Source: Chthoniobacterales bacterium (GTDB lineage: Bacteria > Verrucomicrobiota > Verrucomicrobiia > Chthoniobacterales > UBA10450). Taken from it: a stretch of 6,119 bases of DNA. The DNA lies in the NCBI GenBank assembly GCA_013695925.1, contig JACCZO010000378.1, positions 1-6,119 of the forward strand. Reading direction: 5' to 3'. A program made the translations under genes and the position numbers. This document shows, one piece after another, positions 1-5,813 of the stretch (the first letter of the stretch is position 1; the number at the start of each line of letters is the position of its first letter). The notes below the pieces were generated by a model that saw nothing but the letters and a program-made list of their open reading frames with translations, was not told the DNA's origin and ran no database searches.

Positions 1-654
1 ATGAAGAACACACTTCCGGCAGATGAAGCTGATGATTCGCTTCCGTTGTCGTGGAGCCGCGTTCGATTTGAAGACATCGCTCTCACCGCAGGTGGCGTCA
101 CACTTGGCCGCAAACTCGGTGACCGGAATACCGTCACGCTGTCATACCTCCGCGTTGCCAACGTCAAGCGAGGCGAGATAGACCTTGGCATAATCAAGGA
201 AGTGTCGATCGCCGAAGACGAGATTGATCGCTATGCACTTCGCAAGAATGACCTTTTGATGACCGAGGGTGGCGATTGGGACAAAGTTGGTCGCGCCGCG
301 ATATGGGAGGGACAAATTCCGACCTGTCTCCACCAAAACCATGTCTTTCGTTCGCGAATGCGTTCAACCGAAATCTCGCCGGTGTGGTTCGAGCGCTACT
401 TCAATTCCCCTGAAGGGCGCCGCTATTTCGAGTCAGCGTCGAAACAAACTACCAACTTGGCCTCCATCAACATGCGGCAAGTCCGAGGGTGCCCCGTTCC
501 AGTCCCACCCCTCGCCGAACAACGCCGGATCGTGGCGAAAGTGGACGAACTGATGGCCTCGGTGGACGCGTTGGAAACCCAACTCGCCACCGCCCGCGCT
601 GTTGGACAAAACTTTGCTGACGCAGTCGTCAACGAACTCACGGAAGCCGCCTGA
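1..654 (+). CDS. hsdS: Type I restriction-modification specificity subunit (HsdS), single TRD unit, possibly 5'-truncated
   Basis: HsdS chooses the DNA target of a type I restriction-modification complex, which it forms with HsdM and, for cleavage, HsdR. The 217 residues hold one target-recognition domain plus one conserved spacer helix. The domain opens at about residue 14 (LPLSWSRVRFEDI), then YLRVANV at 49-55, LLMTEGGDWDKVGRAAIW at 85-102, HQNHVFRSR at 111-119, and INMRQVRGCPVPVPPLAEQ at 156-174. A coiled-coil helix runs from about 175 to 213 (RRIVAKVDELMASVDALE). Full HsdS proteins usually have two such units in roughly 400-600 residues, so this is half a normal subunit. An in-frame ATG sits at base 1, but the acidic lead-in (ADEADDSLP) resembles the linker before a second TRD, so truncation by the window edge is as likely as a true half-subunit. 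The next gene follows after 2 bases. The family call is firm; completeness is unknown. Confidence 0.9.
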   Translation: MKNTLPADEADDSLPLSWSRVRFEDIALTAGGVTLGRKLGDRNTVTLSYLRVANVKRGEIDLGIIKEVSIAEDEIDRYALRKNDLLMTEGGDWDKVGRAAIWEGQIPTCLHQNHVFRSRMRSTEISPVWFERYFNSPEGRRYFESASKQTTNLASINMRQVRGCPVPVPPLAEQRRIVAKVDELMASVDALETQLATARAVGQNFADAVVNELTEAA

Positions 655-656
655 AT

Positions 657-1763
657 ATGCCTAACCCTCAATACCCACCGTTCGATCCAGACGCCACGTT
701 GGAAGAGTTCGCCGGAATAGGGAAGAACCCTCGCTTTGATCAGAAGATCGATGACGACGAGGACGAGGAAATAACGGTGATCTACAAGCGCGGCGACGTA
801 GAGCTTCCACTCGCCAAGCCTAGCCGCGCTGTCTACTTCGGTGACCGTGTCATCTATGAGCAAGAAGCAACGCTCTTCGACGAAGCGGAACGGGCTTCGA
901 TTCTTAATACACAGGATTATCCACGAAACGATCAGGTCTTTGGCGAGCTGAGGCGGGCCTGTCGAAACGGCGTTGTGCTACCATTCATCGGAGCGGGTAT
1001 GTCTGTGAGTGCCGGCTGTAAAAGCTGGCGGGATTACCTACTCGGCTTAGCGGATGAAGCTGGCCTCGACGTCCCTATGGCCACCGAGCGGCTGGATGAG
1101 CGAGCGGACTACGAAGGCTTAATCGAGGATATCATAGAGGCGTTAAGCGAGGATCGTTTCGAGCGTGATTTCGAACGCGACTTCGATGGTATCCGACTGG
1201 AAGAAAGCGCTGTTGCTTTGCTTCCAAGCTTGTTTCTGAAGTGCGCGATCACAACTAACTTTGACCGGGTTGCGGAGGAATCCTGGTCAACCGCGGGCGT
1301 TCCCTTTCGAGAAAAGGTGTTCGGCCGCGGCAATGTCGCTTCTTTCTTTCGGGCTGTCGCGAGCGGCGATCACTACATTCTAAAGCTCCACGGCAATCTC
1401 AATTCGCCCGAGGAAAGAGTTCTTCGCCGTGCCGAATACGACGCTTCCTACGGGAGCGATGGAAACATCCACTTCCGCTGCGCATTACCAAAATTGCTGA
1501 GGCGTCTGTACATGAGCTACAGTTTTTTGTTTCTGGGCTGCAGCCTGGCCGCCGACCGCACGATGCAGACCTTTTTAAAGGTCGCGCAACAAGAGGGCCG
1601 GGAGAGCCTCCCCAATCAATACGCGATCTTGCCGGCTCCTACCGACGCCGATCACATGCGATTGATAGACCGTCGTCTCGCTGACGGACACATCACCCCA
1701 ATTTGGTATCCAGAAGGCGAACACGACTTCGTTCGGCAGATTCTGCAATTACTTCTCGACTGA
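657..1763 (+). CDS. SIR2-family (SIR2_2-like) protein, putative NAD-hydrolysing defence effector
   Basis: This 368-residue protein carries a SIR2-like Rossmann domain from about residue 105 to 325. Visible motifs are VVLPFIGAGMSVSAG (106-120, NAD-binding GAG-x-S), CAITTNFDRV (196-205, with N201 at the catalytic Asn position), ILKLHGNL (241-248, with H245 at the catalytic His position) and LFLGCSL (291-297). Both residues used for NAD cleavage are kept, so an active enzyme is expected. The four-Cys zinc module of deacetylase sirtuins is absent, which fits the defence type (the SIR2 domains of Thoeris ThsA, DSR and short-pAgo systems deplete NAD). The first 100 residues are an extra domain I cannot name, with an acidic patch (DDDEDEE, 32-38) and probable beta strands. 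The ATG lies 2 bases after the hsdS stop, with GGAAG at 642-646 as a weak ribosome site, so translation is probably coupled to hsdS. NADase activity is inferred. Confidence 0.88.
   Translation: MPNPQYPPFDPDATLEEFAGIGKNPRFDQKIDDDEDEEITVIYKRGDVELPLAKPSRAVYFGDRVIYEQEATLFDEAERASILNTQDYPRNDQVFGELRRACRNGVVLPFIGAGMSVSAGCKSWRDYLLGLADEAGLDVPMATERLDERADYEGLIEDIIEALSEDRFERDFERDFDGIRLEESAVALLPSLFLKCAITTNFDRVAEESWSTAGVPFREKVFGRGNVASFFRAVASGDHYILKLHGNLNSPEERVLRRAEYDASYGSDGNIHFRCALPKLLRRLYMSYSFLFLGCSLAADRTMQTFLKVAQQEGRESLPNQYAILPAPTDADHMRLIDRRLADGHITPIWYPEGEHDFVRQILQLLLD
1158..1181 (+). repeat. Short in-gene tandem repeat (FERD x2) in the SIR2 gene
   Basis: Two 12-base units, TTCGAGCGTGAT and TTCGAACGCGAC, encode FERDFERD at residues 168-175, and FD follows. 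They differ at three third positions (G/A, T/C and T/C), so the repeat is kept at protein level more than at DNA level. It lies in a charged helix between the NAD loop and the TTNFD motif. Confidence 0.6.
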
Positions 1764-1782
1764 CGCTTAAGTCACGAATTCA

Positions 1783-2844
1783 ATGGCAACACACATTTCG
1801 AGCAAGTCCGACTCTGCCCCAATGGAGCGGATTGACGCCGAGTCCACGGTCGTCACTGCTCTCCGGGATGTCCTCAAACTCGGTCGACAAGAGCAAGTAA
1901 GCTATCCGGAAGCTATGGCCGAGGGCGCCCAGCTGTTCCCGGGCCTCCTTTCTCCGAAGACGAGCATCTTGCACAGAGCCTTCGAAAAGCCGGCTATCAG
2001 AACGTACCGGGAGAAAGCGGCTGCCGCGTCAATCAAGGCAAAACGAAGCATCGAACCGCAAGATTTGATCAAGCAAGAGATCAAAGAGCTTTCCGCCTTA
2101 ATCGCCGTGTCCACCGAAAAGGCGAAGGACATGAAACGGGAACTCTCCCAGCTAGAGGCGCATCTCCGATACTTTACTGCTTCGCCGGTTTCAGAACATG
2201 CAATTCTCTACGAGGACGTATTCCAAGGGGAAAGACCTACGCTGCCAAATCCACCAGTCACATTTCCAAAGGGCCGAGAATACCCGCTTGGTAAGGGAAG
2301 GCATTTACGTGTCCGAATGCTGCACCCCGACAAGCCCGAGCATATAACTGGAGCAGACGTTGTTTACGAGGTCTGTGATAGTGAAGACGAGCGGGCCAGA
2401 ATTGCCTTCGCGCAGTACAAAATATGGGACCGCGATCGCATAGCGTGGTCGCAAATAAAATCAGCACAGCTCACACGCATGGAAAAGTGTCTCTGTGCGC
2501 AAGGAATTTGCCAGTTCACGACGAAGAGCCCAAGTGAGCATTATCGAATGCCGTGTTGCGCAGCATTTCTTCGTCTAACTCAGAAGGTTCGAGATCCGGA
2601 TTCTCGCCTTGTCTCGGCCGGCCGATTCATTCCGATATGCCACCTTCCAGACGCAAAGCGCGGCTCGCTCGAGTTAAACGATATTTCAAGCCGGAGCGTA
2701 TCGTCTGACCTATTTGAAGCGGCGTTCGGCGAGGGCCTGGTCGGGTCCGATTGGTTGCCGTTCCCCGAAGTCGAGTCCCTGTATCGACGAACCAAGATTT
2801 TCGACACCCACGACCGTATCATCATCTATGCACAAGAGTTTTAG
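1783..2844 (+). CDS. Uncharacterised protein with coiled coil, GAD...QxK nuclease-like core and Cys cluster
   Basis: I cannot name this 353-residue family. Residues 1-90 are helical and charged. A likely coiled coil runs from about 93 to 130 (heptad-like DLIKQEIKELSALI, then MKRELSQLEAHL). At 189-213 the order TGADVVYEV, a short turn, then RIAFAQYKIW resembles the core of PD-(D/E)XK enzymes in the QxK variant (D192, Q211, K213); nuclease activity is inferred from this pattern alone. Next comes a cysteine cluster, CLCAQGIC (236-243) and YRMPCCAAFLRL (254-265), which could bind a metal. The end (GSDWLPFPEVESLY, 321-334, then DRIIIYAQEF) looks like a conserved closing module. The start at 1783 leaves 19 bases after the SIR2 gene and has no convincing Shine-Dalgarno; an internal ATG at 1822 (M14) is an alternative. 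It sits mid-cluster between SIR2 and a nuclease gene, so a defence role is plausible. Confidence 0.8.
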   Translation: MATHISSKSDSAPMERIDAESTVVTALRDVLKLGRQEQVSYPEAMAEGAQLFPGLLSPKTSILHRAFEKPAIRTYREKAAAASIKAKRSIEPQDLIKQEIKELSALIAVSTEKAKDMKRELSQLEAHLRYFTASPVSEHAILYEDVFQGERPTLPNPPVTFPKGREYPLGKGRHLRVRMLHPDKPEHITGADVVYEVCDSEDERARIAFAQYKIWDRDRIAWSQIKSAQLTRMEKCLCAQGICQFTTKSPSEHYRMPCCAAFLRLTQKVRDPDSRLVSAGRFIPICHLPDAKRGSLELNDISSRSVSSDLFEAAFGEGLVGSDWLPFPEVESLYRRTKIFDTHDRIIIYAQEF

Positions 2845-2876
2845 AGAGGTATGGACTGGGTTTTGATTAACGAAAT

Positions 2877-3959
2877 ATGCCAATAGAGATCGGCCTCTGG
2901 AAACTAGGAGCGAAGCTTGAACCCGTTCGATTCGAGCCGCTCGAAACGGAACGGAAGCTCGAAGACGCGCTTGCGACCGATTTGTCGCTTGTTGGTCCCG
3001 GGCTCCTGTTGATCAAACGGCAGGTGACGACGACGAGCGGCAAGTTTGTCGACATGCTCGCAGTCGATGTTCAGGGAACGCTGGTCGTCATAGAATTGAA
3101 GCGCAGCAAAACACCGCGCGAAGCGGTTGCACAGCTCCTCGACTATGCATCTTGGGCGAAGAACCTTTCCCGGCAGGAAATCTCCGACCTCTATTCGGAG
3201 GCACACGTAGGCGCGTCGTTCGATGAAGCCTACGTCGCCCGCTTCGGCTCCAGCGTTCCGGAAGAGATCAACGAGCAGCACAAACTGGTTCTTGTCTGCG
3301 CTTCCCTCGATCCGGAGTCGGAACGGATCATCGAATACCTGAGCAGTGATTACGGCGTCCCAATCAACGCCGTCTTCTTTCGCTTCTTCCGCGATGGAGC
3401 TTCGGAGTTCCTCGCCCGCTCATGGCTGATCGAGCCGAATGAAGTCGAAGCGCGCTCCAGCCGGGCAATCACCCAAAAGACTAGCGAGCCATGGAACGGT
3501 CGGGACTTCGTCGTCAACTTCGGGGACGGTGACCATCGGAGCTGGGTGGATGGGCAGAAATACGGCTTCGTCGCGGGCGGAGGTGGCCGCTGGTATAGCT
3601 CTTCACTGCGTCAGCTATTCAAGGGAGCACGTGTATTCGTTAACATACCGCAGGAGGGTTTCGTCGGTGTCGGCACAGTCACTAGCGAGGCTGTTCCCGC
3701 CAAAGAATTCAGGATCGTGATGCCGGACGGAACCGAACAATCGCTCTTGAACGCTCCGCTGCGTGCGCCCGAAATCGGCCACGACCAAGACGATCCCGAG
3801 CTCGCAGAATACGTCGTCGGCGTCGATTGGATCCATACTCGGCCGCGCGAGCAAGCTTACCGAGAAACCGGCATGCAAGGCAACCAGAACACTGCCTGGA
3901 AGCTGCGCGACAAGTTCACGCTCGAAAAGCTGAAAGCGCATTTTAACCTGCAGGACTGA
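2877..3959 (+). CDS. NucS-like PD-(D/E)XK nuclease with extra C-terminal domain
   Basis: Residues 20-95 match the nuclease core seen in NucS/DUF91-type proteins: ETERKLEDAL (23-32, acidic helix with E25), GPGLLLIKRQV (40-50), GKFVDMLAVD (55-64, D59), LVVIELKRSK (69-78, E73 and K75) and a helix with AVAQLLDYASWAKNL (83-97, Q86 and Y90). All catalytic positions are kept, so metal-dependent DNA cleavage is expected. Residues 100-200 follow with beta/alpha segments such as HKLVLVCASLD. From about 205 to 320 lies a second domain with WNGRDFVVNFGDGDHRSW, then YGFVAGGGGRWYSSSLRQL (229-247), then GARVFVNIPQEGFVGVGTV (250-268). It is rich in beta strands and reminiscent of PUA/EVE-like barrels, which can read modified bases, but that link is tentative. 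The start is the only ATG available, because an in-frame TAA lies at 2868-2870. The Shine-Dalgarno is poor. Any role as a modification-dependent nuclease is inference. Confidence 0.87.
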   Translation: MPIEIGLWKLGAKLEPVRFEPLETERKLEDALATDLSLVGPGLLLIKRQVTTTSGKFVDMLAVDVQGTLVVIELKRSKTPREAVAQLLDYASWAKNLSRQEISDLYSEAHVGASFDEAYVARFGSSVPEEINEQHKLVLVCASLDPESERIIEYLSSDYGVPINAVFFRFFRDGASEFLARSWLIEPNEVEARSSRAITQKTSEPWNGRDFVVNFGDGDHRSWVDGQKYGFVAGGGGRWYSSSLRQLFKGARVFVNIPQEGFVGVGTVTSEAVPAKEFRIVMPDGTEQSLLNAPLRAPEIGHDQDDPELAEYVVGVDWIHTRPREQAYRETGMQGNQNTAWKLRDKFTLEKLKAHFNLQD

Positions 3960-3985
3960 AGGCGAAAACTCACGACCATTCATCT

Positions 3986-4576
3986 ATGAGTAGACGCGAA
4001 ACCCCAATGACCCGCTGGTATTGGAAACAAATTGGCGGGACTTTGATTGAAGAGTTTTGCGCAGTCGAAAGAGTGATCGGTGAACGAGGCGGACGCTGGA
4101 TCGATGGTATTATTATCAAGGGCGGCGCATTCAAGATTGCTCGTCAATCTGAGGTAGATGTTGCAGGGAAGGATATCATTGTCATTCAGGCGAAAGACAG
4201 CCGGCTTGGGATGTACGTCATGGGGCAGACGTTCTTCTCGGCGACGCTGATGGAAACTTTCAAGCCGCGCTCGATTGAGTCGATTGCTCTGGTCGCACAC
4301 GATGATTCCGTGCTTGGTCCCATCTTTCGCAGCCATGACCGAATGCGCGTCGTGGTTTGCCCAGAAGAGGTCATGATCCGCGCTCGGATGCGTTTCTTTG
4401 TAAGAAAAGAAGGCATCTCCGAAGGGCCTTTTTCTGAGACGGAATTACTTAGACGTGTGGAAGATGGCCAAGTCGAGCATTCGACACCATGCCGGCGCTC
4501 TGATGAAGAGGAATGGTCTACTGTGGCCGAACTGCTTCTCGCTCGGGAACAGAAGGAAGGCTCCCAACCAAAATAA
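3986..4576 (+). CDS. Small nuclease-like protein (D...QAK core) with C-terminal GYF_2-like domain
   Basis: This 196-residue protein has two parts. Residues 10-130 show a helix with WKQIGGTLIEEF (13-24, E22 and E23), then GGRWIDGIIIKGG (35-47, D40), DVAGKDIIVIQAKDSRLGM (58-76, Q68 and K70), and a helix MGQTFFSATLME (79-90, Q81). The order acidic helix, D, QxK, helix-Q fits a PD-(D/E)XK fold with the Gln variant, so it may be a nuclease; this rests on motif order only. Residues 135-185 resemble the GYF_2 domain, a small protein-binding module: RFFVRKEGISEGPFSETELL, then a Gly-containing turn and W177 near the end. It lacks a signal peptide and membrane segments, so it is probably cytoplasmic. 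The gene starts 26 bases after the NucS-like gene without a good Shine-Dalgarno; M8 (base 4007) is an alternative start. It is the last gene of the + strand cluster. Confidence 0.82.
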   Translation: MSRRETPMTRWYWKQIGGTLIEEFCAVERVIGERGGRWIDGIIIKGGAFKIARQSEVDVAGKDIIVIQAKDSRLGMYVMGQTFFSATLMETFKPRSIESIALVAHDDSVLGPIFRSHDRMRVVVCPEEVMIRARMRFFVRKEGISEGPFSETELLRRVEDGQVEHSTPCRRSDEEEWSTVAELLLAREQKEGSQPK

Positions 4577-4640
4577 GAGAGATTCATGAACGCCTAGAGA
4601 CTCTGCCTTCGCGACCCGATTCCGGAAATCCTCGAAGCCG

Positions 4641-4666
4641 AAAGAGCCGTGCCGAAGCGGCTTTTT
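4641..4666 (+). terminator. Rho-independent terminator ending the + strand cluster
   Basis: AAAGAGCCG (4641-4649) pairs with CGGCTTTTT (4658-4666) across an eight-base loop. This gives a nine-pair stem with one G-U pair, and the 3' arm runs into a T tract. A competing, slightly longer pairing uses GAAGCCG at 4634-4640. The hairpin lies 64 bases after the last accessory gene. Its T tract overlaps the galK stop codon on the other strand, where only CTTT follows the stem, so it should be weaker in that direction. The remaining spacer (4577-4640) shows no gene or other signal. Confidence 0.7.
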
Positions 4667-5813
4667 ACGAGAGGCATTCGGCGCCGTTGCTCGCCCGGCA
4701 GAGATAGAGTTGCGGGGTCAATCCCGTCGCCTCGGCATAGCGTCGGCTGACCTCGTCGATGAAAGAGGAGGCCGCCTCATCTTGCACCAAAGCCAGCGCA
4801 CAACCGGCGAAACCTCCGCCGGTCAGGCGCGCACCCAAACAGCCGGCGCTCTCCCGCGCAAGTCTGACCATGGCGTCCAGCGGTGCACTGGAGATTTCAA
4901 AATCGTCCCGCATGCTTTCGTGACTCTGGTCGAATAATTCGCCGAGCAGCTCAGCTTGTCCGGCTTTCATCGCCGCAGCCGCACGTTGGGTGCGATCGTT
5001 TTCGGTCACGACGTGACGGGCACGGTGCCGCGTGACTTCGTCCAGTCCAGCGCCCTTCGCCGCCAAGTCATCCCGGCTTACATCCCGGAGCGCTTTCACC
5101 CCGAAAAACTGCGCGGCCTTTTCGCATTCTCTCCGCCGCTCGTTGTAAGCGGAATTGACCAGGCCGCGTCGCGTCCCGGTGTCCATCACCATCACCGCAG
5201 CGCCGGCCGGGAGCGGCACCGCTTCCGTGGAAAGATCGCGGCAATCGATCAGGACCGCATGATCTTCCACCCCGATGGCGGAGATCATCTGATCCATGAT
5301 CCCGCAATTCACCCCGACCCACTCGTTCTCGGCCTTCTGACAAAGCCGGGCCATCTTCTTCGGATCCCAGGCAAAGGCACCGACCTCGACAAACGCCCGC
5401 GCCACCGCCAGCTCAAACGAGGCCGAGGAAGAAAGCCCGGCCCCCATCGGCACTTCGCAGGTGCTGACTCCTTCCCAGCCGCTGATCTCGTAACCCTCTT
5501 CGCACAACGCCCACGCGACGCCCTTGGGATATTCGCTCCAGGAAACCGGACCCTTTTCCAGATTCGTTAGGCTAAATTCCGTCGCTTCCTTTTGCTCGAG
5601 GGAATGCAACCGCACAGTGTCGTCGTCGCGCCGACGCAACGCGATCCAGGTCGCGCGGTCGATCGCCATCGGCAAGACGAAGCCTTCGTTATAATCGGTG
5701 TGCTCACCGATCAGGTTCACCCGGCCGGGCGCGCGCACAACGATCGGGGGCGCCACACCAAAAAGATTGGCGAAGATCTCGCAGACCGTTTCCCGCCCGG
5801 ATAATTCGGTCAC
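4665..5813 (-). CDS. galK: Galactokinase
   Basis: GalK phosphorylates alpha-D-galactose with ATP to galactose 1-phosphate, the entry step of the cytoplasmic Leloir pathway. The 382 residues match the usual full length. The galactokinase signature is at 29-48 (PGRVNLIGEHTDYN then GFVLP, with R31, E37, H38 and D40 for sugar and catalysis). The GHMP ATP-binding loop is at 122-131 (PMGAGLSSSA). GIMDQMIS at 171-178 supplies the catalytic Asp D174, and GHMP motif 3 is at 330-341 (LTGGGFAGCALA). All key residues are present and no frameshift is seen. The start is GTG at 5811-5813, preceded by GGAG (plus-strand 5821-5824) at 7 bases. The next ATG in frame is at residue 49, inside the signature, so GTG is correct. 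It overlaps the lysA stop by GTGA and is probably expressed from a promoter upstream of lysA, outside the window. Confidence 0.97.
   Translation of the reverse strand: MTELSGRETVCEIFANLFGVAPPIVVRAPGRVNLIGEHTDYNEGFVLPMAIDRATWIALRRRDDDTVRLHSLEQKEATEFSLTNLEKGPVSWSEYPKGVAWALCEEGYEISGWEGVSTCEVPMGAGLSSSASFELAVARAFVEVGAFAWDPKKMARLCQKAENEWVGVNCGIMDQMISAIGVEDHAVLIDCRDLSTEAVPLPAGAAVMVMDTGTRRGLVNSAYNERRRECEKAAQFFGVKALRDVSRDDLAAKGAGLDEVTRHRARHVVTENDRTQRAAAAMKAGQAELLGELFDQSHESMRDDFEISSAPLDAMVRLARESAGCLGARLTGGGFAGCALALVQDEAASSFIDEVSRRYAEATGLTPQLYLCRASNGAECLS

Noticed and set aside
423..863. 146-codon open frame on the - strand across the hsdS/SIR2 junction
   Set aside because: It lies over two supported genes in the opposite direction and shows no domain or ribosome site.
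3615..3983. 122-codon open frame on the - strand under the NucS-like gene
   Set aside because: Antisense shadow of the C-terminal domain; no motif and no independent start signal.
4577..4664. Possible tRNA or attachment site at the cluster end, as a source of the insertion
   Set aside because: No tRNA-like cloverleaf, repeat or integrase is visible; the only structure is the terminator hairpin.
5068..5343. 91-codon - strand frame inside galK
   Set aside because: Frame-shifted reading of galK; Gly/Arg-rich composition is typical of an out-of-frame GC-rich gene, and galK itself is uninterrupted.
4956..5570. 204-codon open frame on the + strand opposite galK
   Set aside because: It is antisense to a fully motif-supported galactokinase; its product is rich in His, Pro and Arg with no recognisable motif, as expected from GC-rich antisense reading.
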